Notes under the pieces: generated by a model
Database searches by the model: none
The model's input: only the letters and a program-made list of their open reading frames with translations
What the model was told of the DNA's origin: nothing
Assembly (NCBI RefSeq): GCF_026230105.1
Contig: NC_079483.1
Location: 11,587,312 to 11,651,311 of the forward strand
Reading direction: 5' to 3'
Length of the DNA stretch: 64,000 nt
Origin: Diorhabda sublineata
Lineage: Eukaryota; Arthropoda; Insecta; Coleoptera; Chrysomelidae
Made by a program: the position numbers and the translations under genes
Part shown: piece after piece, positions 47,680 through 60,100 of the stretch
Numbering within the stretch: position 1 is the first letter of the stretch
Layout of the letters: every line of letters starts with the position of its first letter

Positions 47680-48910
47680 GTTAACTAGTTAAGTTTAACA
47701 ATGTATAAAATACTGTCATTGGCCAACGGTTGGTTTTCTTAGAGACATCGCACACAATTTGTCGACGACATCAACTCCCGATTTCGTTTGGTTGTAGAAT
47801 AACACGATACCTGGCTTTCTCTTTATACCTGTTGCAAGGGTCTACGTCCGAGTCGTGATGCATACTAGAAAGTAGAATAACATTCTTATTCTTTTTTAGA
47901 ATGTACTAAAACAATGTCGAAGTTTCTTGAAAAGCGAACTTTGATGTATATTCATTTCGACCACGTCCTGCCACAAAGTTCAGTAGAAGTTCTCGTTTAT
48001 TTTTTCTTATGGTTCCAGCATAACTAAGTCTGTGATTTTTTTGGAGGTCAGTTACTAGTTCTTAACTGATAAACCAGTTATCATCGGTGACATTCCGCAG
48101 AACCAAAAATTGGTAAGCACAATCTATTCACTGTGAAGCTTGCACTATTATCATCTTGGTAAGGGCCATCAGGCTGTCTCCCCACGTATATTTTCAAGTT
48201 GTAAGTGTAATAAGTTCTTGCATCCACCACGGATAAGATCTTTATGCCATACTTAGACGGCTTGGATGGTATATATTGACGAAATGGACATTTGCCTCGA
48301 AATGCCGAGGCATCAATTGTAACCATTCACCAACGCAATAGCTTTTCTGACAACTTACAATAAAAGAACTCAAATATTTGCCAAATAGGAGCAATTTTGT
48401 CAATGACTCTCCTCATTTCTGATGTCTTTATCGTCAAAACGTACACTTTGTAAGAGAGTGGAATAGTCATTCGTAAAAGTTCTATACCAGAACCGTTAGT
48501 GGCCCAAAGATCTTCAGTATTTATTCTGCTATTTCTACGAAATCCTACCATGTACAAAAGCCCTATAAAAGCTTCCATTTCCTCCAAATTTGTATTTTTG
48601 CAATCTATTTCTCTGCTCAACGATTCTCTTTTACTACAAATATACTTATTGGTGTAACTGATAGTAAAAAACATACTCCAACATGTGGAAACATACTGTG
48701 CTAGCTTCCCTATGCCCTTAAAGTCAGGTAAATGACTAACAGGGGTATCTAACCTCCATTTAGTTGTTCCATCTCTTCCGAATACAAACTTGGCATGATA
48801 TTCTAAATCATCTTGGTTTTCCTCTTCATCTCCATTCGAACCTTCCTATTCTGTGTCAGTATTTTCTTTTTATTTCTCTAAGTAGTCCTCTCCGCCTTTA
48901 CTGCTATTGT
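47680..48910 (-). pseudogene. piggyBac-like transposase pseudogene
   Basis: The minus strand carries most of a piggyBac transposase. ENQDDLEYHAKF and LEEMEAFIGLLYMVGF (about 48800-48550) are followed by VTIDASAFRGKCPFRQYIP (about 48326-48270), then KPSKYGIKI and GRQPDGPYQDDNSA. Next come NVTDDNWFIS in a shifted frame (about 48090), AGTIRKNKRELL, VILLSSMHHDSDVDP and SGVDVVDKLC (about 47770). The catalytic aspartates in VTID, TDDNW and GVDVVD survive, but stops, shifts and a collapsed middle section inactivate it. The C-terminal cysteine-rich domain is not attached. Confidence 0.85.
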
Positions 48911-48914
48911 TTGT

Positions 48915-51235
48915 CTGTCTGATCATTTTTAATTAGATTCCAATTCCAGCCTCTGCAAAAACTCAGCATCTTTTTCATCAAGAGGTTTAAAAATCTTTAT
49001 AAATCCAATATGTAAAACTCACCTTTGTACAAACACAAATCTCAATTAGATCACAATAAAATATATTTAATAAAAATATGGACAGTCTTGAAACAGAAGC
49101 GCTCCCGTAGCGTCTAAGAGGCTTAGATTTCAAATTATAGCTCCTAAGCGTTCAACGTGTGTACATGAACTATGACCAATCGTTCTGAATATTGTTCAGT
49201 CTAAATTTGGAAGCTGTAGAGTGGGAGAAGTCGCTATTGAATTGCTTTCTACCGGTACCAGAAAAAGGAGGTTCCCCGGTGTCTTGTAGACGCCGCGCGA
49301 GCAACGGAGGGTTTAAAAATACTCTTTTAGACGACGCCATCTGAAAGTTGTTCGTTCTGTATTCATTTACATACCGAAAGTTGCGTTTTGAGTGTTCCAT
49401 GTAGTGAAAGTGACAGTTCCATACTGCAAAACACTTTCGGGACGCTCTGGAGTAGACAGTTTCACTTCGATGATTTTGCATAACCTTAAATTTTCAATTT
49501 TCTGAAATTATATCCGGAGTTTTGTCTAAATTAATGAATAACAATAAATGATGATCAGCGATGAAGAGTTACTCGAATCCACGCCACCTGATCTCACCGA
49601 AAAAAGCAATGCGGCCGTTCTTAATGCGTCGTCTAAAAAATGTTGTGTACGCCGCGGCTGAAATACTACTTGTTTGGACTCGTCTGTTGCTCGCTTCGCT
49701 CGTCTCGCAATTCTCAGACTCGTCCAACAAAGTAGCACTTTCAGACCTTGGCATACAAATAACTATTAAGGTGAATACAATGATTATTTGAATCTATACT
49801 TACAGGTTGTACAGATCTAGGTTCGGTGTTGCATACATAATGCTCTCCTGCTGAGTTTCCATCTTTTTTTTTTGCAGTTTAATGGTTCTGGACAACTTCT
49901 TAGGGACTATGTTTCAATATTATGAAGCGATCACTGTAAAATTTATATATGTTTCATTGGCTTTTTATTATGTGGTAATTCTAGATAATACACGTGCTAA
50001 TACATACAACAATGAAAAAGCATCTTGTTTCTCTTGGTGAAAACATTCCAGAGCATATTTGGCTAGCTTCTGATCTACTGGATCCACCGTTGGAATCAAT
50101 ATCTGTTTCACTTTCATTGTCTTGCAATTCCTATTCACTGTATTTCTCAAATTGAACACCAAATTCGCCACAATGTCTCCACTATAAGGAGTATTTGGAA
50201 TTCAATTATTTATTAGGTGTTACCCGTTACTCACTGTTATCGCTCTGACTGTTTTACATCAACTTCTAATAATACACAGAATTACCATGGAAGAATATTC
50301 GATTAAAAAGGTGAATTTGATTTTTAGTAGAAGTATGAAATTTTGATGCACACACGTAGTTGAATGAATATTTAATTCGGATTCTAGCTGAATAGTTTCA
50401 AATCTATTCTCATGGGAGAGGCAAATTTAAATTTAGATTCGATGTAATACGAAAGCGGGAATCTAACAGTTATTGCAAATGATAATAATGGATAATAAAG
50501 ATAAATGGAAATGACAGTTTTTCAATATTCATAAGTAGGGTCCACAGTACACATTTACAGATATGTAAATGAACAATTGTGAAAGCAATTGTGCAAAAAA
50601 ATTATCATTCATCATTTATATCAAGATTATATTCAAAAGTTTCAAAACGGTTTTTTTATCACATTTACAACAATACACCGATAACAAATTCATCAATTTT
50701 GATTACGCTTATGAATATTTAGATGAAATCATTTCGTATTTCCAAGACTCAAGTTGATTAAAAATTCATGATTGTGCCAGTTTATAAATTGATAAACAAA
50801 TAGTCAGTAATTTGTATATATAATACAATCGACTCAATGACATATGAATGGGCATTAATGTGGTTATTGAAGGAATAATTTGAGAATTTGGTTTTGTTTT
50901 GAATTGATTTACCTATAAATTTCGCATCAGTGTTTGGTCTCTTCTCTGTGCCTTTATTTTACCATTGTTAACCCTTAACTGATAATGTCGGAAAATATAT
51001 GGCCTAGCGATTCAAACATTCAATGCACATATTCTTACATTTACCAAGAAGTGGTTTCGCAGTTTCCCAGCAGGTCTCTTTCTCCTCACATACTATGTGT
51101 CAGTTCAAACAAATCCCTGTATCTGCCTTGTTGTACTTTTACGGAACAACGCGGACCAGACCCAGTTAAATAAAATTTTTGGTTAAAATAAAGTGCGTTT
51201 TCTTGGTACACAGTATACAACATGCGAATTATACA
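48915..51235. other. Intergenic, GC-richer patches and a weak inverted repeat
   Basis: TTTTAGACGACGC (49322-49334) recurs as its reverse complement GCGTCGTCTAAAA at about 49627-49639, within a GC-richer zone (49230-49740). Frames of 60-103 codons on both strands overlap each other and are not recognisable. Nothing else was identified. Confidence 0.4.
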
Positions 51236-51239
51236 TCAA

Positions 51240-51900
51240 AGATTATACCCTAAAATAGAGGAATACATCAGCAGTGGCAGTACAGTTTGGCTTTGAAAAG
51301 GACTAGAAACTAGAGAGGGTAACATAAATTTATGCTTTACAGATTTTGAAAAGGCATTCGACAAGGTCCGTAATCATAAACTAATAAATATTCTACAGGC
51401 AACTGGAATTGATAGCAAAGATTTTAATTTATAGCGAATCTTTACTGGAATCAAAAAGCAAATTTACGAATTAAAGATAAATTAACTCCAGATGTAAACA
51501 TTAGACAGAGTCAGACAGGGCTGTTTACTGTCACCACTACTTTTCAATTTATACTCGGAACATATATTCCAAGATGCCTTCGATAAAGATGTTGAAGAAG
51601 GTATAAAAATAAATGAGGTGACCGTAAATAACTTCTGGTACGCCGATGACACTGTCCTCGTAGCTGACTCAATGGAAGGTTTACAAACGTTATAAGATCA
51701 GGTTGAGAAATGTCAGGAGTATGTAATAAAACTTGATACCAGAAAGACTAAGTACATGATCATTATTGTTAATAATGCACCATTAAAGCGATAATGACAA
51801 ATGGGATTACTTAACAGAAAATTTCGCATTGAGAAAGCTAGAACAGCATTCATTAGACTAAAAAACATATTTAAACACTTACAGTAACCCTTTCTCGAAT
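51240..51900 (+). mobile_element. LINE reverse transcriptase fragment
   Basis: Plus-strand frames read FGFEKGLGTREG-like sequence, INLCFTDFEKAFDKVRNHKL, NILQATGIDSKDFNLI and ANLYWNQKANLRIKDKL. These continue to FSIYTRNIFQDAFDKDVEEG, NNFWYADDTVLVADSMEGL with an intact YADD, and finally FRIEKARTAFIRLKNIFK. This is a nearly complete LINE polymerase domain with a few frameshifts, the best preserved polymerase in the window. Confidence 0.85.
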
Positions 51901-51904
51901 TCAC

Positions 51905-52685
51905 TCTGTATGTAATAACATTTTGTATACTTTGCAGTATATGATCAACGGGGCGATGAATAAAGTTACAGTATGATTTATATACCGAAACGTTTTTAAA
52001 AGTTACGGGTCCTAAATAACTCAATGGTACGTTTTTAAATATGACGATATTCATTCTTCAACTACTCTACTAGTTTTTGGAATGAAAGTTTTTCGACATA
52101 AGTAAGAAATATTCATAATATCGAATTATACATTACTCTCAATCAGAAGTTGGTTAGCACATAACATTGTGTATTGATATTAAAATTGATATTGGTTGAT
52201 ATTAAAGTCATCCAACTGTTTTGCCTTCCATGAACACATTATATTATAGAAGGTAGAAAAATATTTTTAGACTTTATTAGGCAATTTTTGAAATTTTTCT
52301 CCCCATAACAAGCATCCTCGTACTCCAAGGAATACTATAAAAAAATTAGCGAAATCGATTCAGCTGTTCTCGAGATTTGCGCTTAGCAACACATTCAGCG
52401 ATACATTTTTATATTAAATATATCAAATTATGGGTTTATTATATTTTCTTCTTTCATCTTGAGAATTTCAGAGCCTTAATCAAAAAGAAAAATACTGTTC
52501 ACACTTTTCTCTCAATCTAAAAAGGAGAACACCCGAGCCATCAGATTCAATCTATTAGTTTTAAAAACTTCCGCATGACAAATCAAATATAATTTCAATT
52601 TCAATTTTCAGTTTAGCAGCAAAGCATCTTGGTTACGAGTAAAATCCTGTAGAATATCTAGAAATTGGTATTCAAAACAATCATA
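51905..52685. other. Intergenic, nothing recognised
   Basis: AT-rich. The 113-codon minus-strand frame at 52054-51713 overlaps the end of the LINE and is taken as a shadow of it. Confidence 0.4.
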
Positions 52686-52689
52686 TTTT

Positions 52690-52870
52690 GCATTTATTCA
52701 TTCATAAATAATTTTCATATTCTCTATGACTCCTAGTAACATGATGGCACTGGTACACAAAGAAATTTTGTTTACACCCTCGGTTCTTACATATCCTTGC
52801 ACGTTTTTTGAGTTGTTTGATTCTGTATCTTCTACTCTGGTTACTAGACAATATTCTTCATATGAACTTT
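52690..52870 (-). pseudogene. Possible piggyBac C-terminal cysteine-rich domain scrap
   Basis: The minus strand reads KRARICKNRGCKQNFFVYQC, then HHVTRSHREYENYL and a stop, a short Cys/His-rich terminus like the one that ends many piggyBac-type transposases. No catalytic region could be read upstream. Confidence 0.35.
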
Positions 52871-52874
52871 CAAG

Positions 52875-54100
52875 TTTTATTTGGGAAAAAAGATAGTCTT
52901 AAAAGATAGTATGTGAAATAAGAGATATAAGGGGCAATACTAGTTTTAGTAGAACAATTCTCTATAGGTGGAGATTTATATATGTGGCACTATTGTGATT
53001 ATTTTATTGCAGCTCTAGCTCCATCAAGTTAACATTATAACACAAAAGATGTATCATTATTTCAACTGTACGATTGGAATCCACTGATCTGGCAACATTT
53101 TCCAAAGAAAATGGTTTACCTCGAAAGTGTTTACTGTATTTACTATCCTTAGCGAAACCTCTTCCAGAGCTCATCTTTTGCCTTCCGTAACTTTAGACCA
53201 AAATTGCCATATTAAGCACCTATAAGTGAAGTAGTGCAGGTTACAGCATGAACTTTCTTCCAAGGCTGCTTCTTGAATTTATTCGGCTGTGAATCTTGAA
53301 GTTTTTTCTTCTTTTCTCCATTTTTGTTCCAAAATCATAGAGATAGAATAGTTAATTATCCATTGTGTTGAACAATGACTGCAAATGTGTTTTCGAGTTT
53401 GTTTGTCTTTATATTCGTGGAACCCGTCGTGTAGAAAATATGTTTAACTACAGTTTGGTAGAGAGAGATGGTTTCGGACACCACTGTCCTTAGCTATTTT
53501 TTCAAATAGTCTTTAGTCTTGCTACCGAAGGTCAAGAAATTTTTCGAAAATATTAATAGCAGGTGCACCATGCATGTTGGCATGTACATGGAATTTTAAC
53601 ATATTCAAAAATACGACACTATGTCCTAAGATACTGCAGATTCCCCCTTAATGTACCTTAATGTATCCATCAAATCTTCATGAAGTTGCGTTGGGGTCAA
53701 CCATATTGATATTGAGAGTGATTGACCAATATTAGGGCTACTACTGCACTCTTCAACAGTTTCAGTCATGTCAGTTTTAAACTTGAGTATATAAAATGTG
53801 TGTTATTGATAATAATTTGTTTTGATTTATGAAGGGGAAGGAGCAGAAGCTTTTGTATAAATATATTCAGTAATGTTTTAAGTGAGATCCAGCTTCCACG
53901 CTAGCAAACCCGAATACGAGAATAAGCTATCAATTAAGATGTAGAAATTCAAAAATTTTAATCTATGTAAATAGCAAAATGCACTTATGTCGATGTGCGT
54001 TTGATTACTCGCTTCAAATCACTCACACTTAATATACTATAAATAATATTATCTGACGTATTCCTCAAGTGGTCGACATGATAACTTTTTTTCTTATGAT
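52875..54100. other. Upstream region of gene C, with a diverged repeat
   Basis: Holds the repeat copy at 53414-53500. No coding exon was recognised on either strand. Confidence 0.4.
53414..53500. repeat. Direct repeat, copy 1 (related to 55669-55755)
   Basis: CGTCGTGTAGAAAATATG, AACTACAGTTTGGTAGAG and CACTGTCCT are shared in the same order with 55669-55755, inside gene C intron 1. Confidence 0.65.
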
Positions 54101-54106
54101 TGAGGA

Positions 54107-54114
54107 TATATAAA
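54107..54114 (+). promoter_or_regulatory. TATA box of saposin gene C
   Basis: TATATAAA, 92 bases before the ATG, with CAATCAAG at 54140-54147 exactly 33 bases downstream, the same layout as gene B. Confidence 0.75.
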
Positions 54115-54198
54115 CTGCGCTCTAAATACCATTTTCGTACAATCAAGTATAACTCGTTAATTGTTAATTATCCCATTTTGAATTCCTTTCCTACCAAT

Positions 54199-57100
54199 AT
54201 GAAATTCGCTTTGGCTCTAGTACTTTTCGCCTGTGTTGGTAAGTAAAATTTTGTTGAAATAACCCCGATTAAGCTTTTCATTTTCATGATTATTAAAATT
54301 ATTAGTTCAGTATAAAGAATCATAATCGTTGTGAGAAGATTGAAAATGTGAAATAACTGGAAACCAAATCAGGAATGAATGAATTTTATCTTCTCTACCA
54401 ATTCCTCGTTTTCTATCTATGCATAACGATGTTTTCTTCAAATGTCAGGAATGAAAGAAACACAATCTGAATTATTGTATCGAGAATAACCTAGTATTGT
54501 TGAAATTTGAACCATTTCTCATTGTTTCTCGATCACTAGTGATCCTTTGGATGGAAGACAACTAGCATTCACTTTTATTAGCAATATGTAAGCAAAATAA
54601 AATCTTTATCACTATATTTATGAGTATTAACCAAACTATTATCATACTTTGTAGTACCTTTGTCTATTTTAGAGAAAAGTCGTGAATTTTTAGTACTAGA
54701 TAGAATAATTTCAATTGTGGTATGCCCGTGCCCATTATCAACCATTTGATGATACCATAGTAACTATTCACCTTCACTAAATATTTGTGAAAATATTTTT
54801 AGCTTTTGTAAATAGTTTATTCTTAAAATTGGTACAATGGTATTCAAAATGTTTATTTCTCGTTGAAACGTATCTTTTTTGCTATCTATATAAATATATC
54901 ATAGCCCGAAACTTTGTTTGTGGTGCCCGTTTAAGACGGATATTTTCAGCAATGCCCCAAATATATGCGTTTGAATAAGTGAGATGTGTAGAATGTTATA
55001 GGAAAGTCAGTAAATCATGGAATTAATCTTCTTGGAAATTGAGAAACTGCAGGGGTAGTATAGCAAGTTGATCACTCCTGCTAAAAAAATTACGTCAGCT
55101 AAAGTTTGCCACTAATAAAACATCCTTTACTGATTAGAACTTGATCACCATTCTCTTTGATAAAGTATTTATTAATGATTCCGTGCCCCTAAAGGGAGCA
55201 CCAGGATTCTCATTAAACCTTATCAAATCTGTCAAAGGCCATGAATAAATCTTTAGCGTCGATTTACATGGCCCGACAAATGAAAATTTGTTTCGTTTGA
55301 AAACTTCATATTTTAGTAGCTATCATAGAACGTTTCCGAGTCTCTTTTTAGTGACAAAATACACTAACCGCATTTTTCTTGTCAATAACCTTAACTGTAT
55401 TGCACATTTCTATCATTATATTGGCCAATTTCATCTGGATGAAAGCAGTTCCTGGACAAAAATACTTTATCCTACTCAACATCATTTTCAACGACCTGGT
55501 TAACAATTGTCTGAATTGTCTATAAGTAAACATGGGTGTGCGTAGAGAGACACAACCTACTTATTGTCGATAGTGTTTATTTCAAGCAATTTCATATTAT
55601 CTTCTTTTCTGTCGAAGCTACAGCCACTTATTGGCCTTGACCTTTCAAAAATACTAATCCAATGTATTTGTGGTACCCATCGTGTAGAAAATGTTTTAAA
55701 CTACAGTTTGGTAGAGGGACATTGTAAGAGACAACACTGTTTTGACCTATTTCTTTCAATGGGCCTTGAGCTGTTAAAAAATACTACTCCAATGTATTTT
55801 ATATCGAGTTATTTGTTGTTACGAGCATTCTCAGGTCCCATAGTATACCGTCCAACCATTTTGACGTTGATTGCCTTCTAATTCGTTTCTAAATAATGTT
55901 GAGGGGGCTTTATCATTACTCATACGTGCCTATGAGCAAAGCTAAAACATTTTTTTGATCGGTTAAACATGTTTATCTAAAATTTGCTTATTGGTTGAAT
56001 TTAGATTGTACACAAACAATTTAGAATTATATAGATATGCATCGATGACCCATGTTGTAGAAACTGTAATCTTATGAAAGCTTCCATCTTCTAAAATTGA
56101 AATGAAACTTGATATCCTATGTATAATTGTCGAGATTGACCCAATATGAATTATTTTGGTAAGAAATGATGCATGCATTTGAGATGATATTTTAATAAAA
56201 ATAATGAGGTATGTGTTTATGTAGTAAGTTCCAATTTAAAGAGAAAAAACAATATGAGTGATAATTTTCCAATAATTTTGAACTCACATGGAAGCTTATG
56301 ATTTTATCTAAATACAATAATCGTAATTCCACTCTATGCTGATGCAATGAGCTTCTGAAATAACTATTGTAATAATTATATCACCAGTTATGAAATCTCT
56401 CCAGCATTTCTGTTTTTATATCGTAGTCTTGTCACTTTCAGCACAGGATTCTCTTAAAATGCACGAAAATACGGTAGTCAGTGGGACCCTGATGACAATA
56501 ATCAGCATATAAAACAATTGTTCACATTTTGGATTTGATTACCCACTTTCGGGTATCATTCACTCAGTATTACACGCTTTTACTTTTGATAGCATCGCTA
56601 TGTTTTTTTACAATTTCGAAATATGTTGATTATATGATATTTATAAAGCAAAATTCAACAGCTTATGTCCCAAAATATGGTACACATGATTTTTCCAGTG
56701 GAAACGACTTCCAATAGTTTAAACTTTATGTCATAATTTCAAGCAGAACAGTGAAAAAACTTGAGGAAACTTTTAATAGAATATCAAAATTCCGGAACGT
56801 TTACTCTCGTATATATTTGAATCAACCAAATCTTCAATAATAACATTGTATATACGAGGGCTACTATTAGTTTTAAGATAGACAAACGAAAACAATTATT
56901 TTTTATCGGATATAGCTTCATTGTTTTCGAAATATTCTCTATTGAAATCAAAAAACCTTTGCATGGGCTTTAACTAATTGTCGATTGAGGTACCTCCAAA
57001 ACAAACTTCTTTTTCGCGTGTAGAAAAACAATTATCTCGCATTTTTTTGATCTGTGGAGAAAAAGAAATCATTGACTGCCAAACAAGGATTATACGGCGA

Positions 57101-60100
57101 ATGACCCATCAATTTGATGTTTTGACTCTTTGCATCAATCTCGCGGTATGTCACATGACGATCTTGCAATATCAGTCGATGTTTTCTGGCATAAAAACCG
57201 ATTTTGGACGACTTTCACGAAATTCATCATATACTAAAATACTTCTACGACTAAATTAGGAAAAACACGGTGGTTCAAGATGGTGCTTCATCACCAAAAG
57301 TTGAAGCGATTTGATCAGCACACTGTTGTTGGTTTAATTCACGTCGAAAGTCATAGAAAATCATCGCGCGAAAATGTTTGCGAATCAATCATATTTCTTA
57401 ACTAATATGAATGCTTCAAATATCTGGAAACCACACTGAAATAGGACCCGTATAACAACATGTTCTGAGTACGTTCACCTTAAAAAATGTTCATAGCAGC
57501 GATGTCAGATTTGACTTATTCTCATTAGATATCTCAGAACTTGAGTAGTAATAATCGTAGTAATGACTCATCCAATTCCTAATCATTCCATTAGTCGTAA
57601 TGTGTTATCTGCACATTGTAAACTTTTCTCGGTGAACATAAATCAGTTTTAAATAAAGATAAGACGCTTAACAAGGCCGATCTTTGCAGTCGATTGATCT
57701 CTCGCGACAGTAATTTAAACAGCCGCACTCTCTGAAGAAATTTGCAGAATTTCGAAATGGAACTCACTCACAAAACATGCCACGTAATATTTCTAGAATT
57801 AAATGATGTTCTAATCATGCTGTCACATTAACACTATATATTTTACAGGGCTATCCGTCCAAGCTGCACACCTCAGGTGAGTTATATTTTTAATAGTATG
57901 AACCATCAAAGAAAAACTTTAGTTTTTCGAAGCCTCAGAATTTTATTTTGGAGTGGAAGTTGATAGATTACAATTTATTCAAATGTTTTCAAAAAATATG
58001 CCGAGTGCTAATATGAATATGTTCAACTATCGTTATCCAGGTATAATTATCATCAGAAATATTTGTTCAATGAAATTACTTGTTGTTGCAGTGTGAGTGC
58101 TGAGGGATGATGCTAGCAGCTGGAACACCAACAGCAGACAACACAAAAAAATATCAAAAAAACTTTATTTTGTATTCTAAAATCGACATGTGTGTGTTAA
58201 ACTGAAAATTTAATACAGTAGCACATGATATATTCAGTCAATGACAAACTGAATACTCTCTGCACCACCAGTGCAGATGCATACAGGCAATCAATTTAAA
58301 AAATTTCAATATGAAGAAACTATAACGCTAAGTAGGATGTGGAAACGTTGGGATTAACCACCGTCTAAAACTTCTTTCATCGGGTAAAGTTATGCTAACT
58401 GCATTCTGGGATTATTGAAGCGTCATTTTAGTTAATCACCTACAAATGGGTGCTCATTATGCTGATTTAATTACAAAATTATCGAGGCGATAAGAGAACA
58501 AGGAGCAGCAACTACAATGACACTGGCAGTATTGGAATTAATTAAACATCATACGTTTCCATAGCTTCGAATTCCAGTGTCGACTGGCTGTTTCCAAAAT
58601 TTTTCTTAGGAACAACTTGATGCTGTAGGTTGTGCTAGAGGTAATTTTCAGGTTCCAAACACCCAAAGCTGGAGTGTTTACACGAGAAACAGCTTCTAGT
58701 GACCATACGTGCTACAAGGAAACGTCATTGAATTTGAGGTTAATTGGAATTGCAAGGTTCGTTCAATATGGACTTCCATTAATCTACTGGCTTTATAATA
58801 TTTGAGCTAAAGATATATAGCTGTGTGAGGAGATTATTTCGAAAGACAGTTACATAATTCCTGTCCCAAATCTTAAGAATAATAAAATAATTAATATATT
58901 GATAAAATTGACAGATTAGAAGTCAAAAAATTGTGAAGCTGTGACTGAATAGAAAATCACAAACTGAAAACCTCAACTTCACTCTTAAATTTTTTGAAAT
59001 TGCTTAAATAGTATGATCTCTTCAACTTCTTATAACTACGAATTAAAAATTTTGAGCAATACTTTGTTATCAAAGGAACGATGCAAGATAATGATTCTTT
59101 GTGAATTTATATCTCAATCCTAGTTAACATCTAATTAAAACGATCTAATATTAATTGATAGTTCCACAGTGTATCAACTCAGATTCCGAAGTTTTACTTC
59201 TAAGTTCAAGATGCCTATTATTTGTTGATAGTTATTTGGAAAAATTATATAACAATGATCTATCACCTTGATAATGGTCGATAAGGTTTATTAGGGTTTG
59301 TTTATCAACAATCATTGGTGCTATAGGATAAAAGTATAAATTTTTAATCAAATGATGTTATTTGTTCTCGTTCCTTTGGTAAATTATACATCATTCATAC
59401 CATCTTCAAGTTGATAACTTTTCCTTCAACTTTAGAATTAACTTTTCCATTATTATATTACAGGCAAAACAAAGGAGATTTACTCTGTGAACTGTGTACA
59501 ACCGTAGCTAATTACATCAAAGAATTGATTCAAGAAAATTTACCCGAAGTAAGTTACTCAAATAATTTGATGAAATGATTGGAATATTCTTAATGTTAAT
59601 ATAATAAACTCACGCGAAACAATGTCATTAAAGAAACTTCGAGTACGAGTACTGCAGAAGAAAAGAATCCTATATCCGGACCGCAATCAATCTTAATATT
59701 AAATGAAAAAATCCTAATCTAACATCTTATTGATCCAAAGAATGTATTAACAGTTTATACCTATTTCAATCTCAAAATATTTATGGGTTAAAGCGTGATC
59801 CACGAAAACGTGGTGAGGAATCGAGTCACTTTTCAAGATCTTCAAAATCACAGTGTAGTGTCAGTTTTGTTAGAAATTCAAATCAGATTCATGATTTGGT
59901 TTTTTATCAATCCATGAAAAATATAGATTCCAATGTGCACGTGTTCACCAAACCACCATTTTGTCATTATACAGTGCTCAATATATGCGTTCTACGTAAA
60001 ATTTTCGCCTCCGTTATCCACGATATTCCCATGTTGGAATAGGAATTTCCACTGTCGCAGTCATTTTACTAACTATAATAAGAAAGTCCACTGCATTATC

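Noticed and set aside
49170..49790. Open frames on both strands in a GC-richer zone
   Set aside because: Frames on both strands overlap fully and none is recognisable; only a short inverted repeat is clear.
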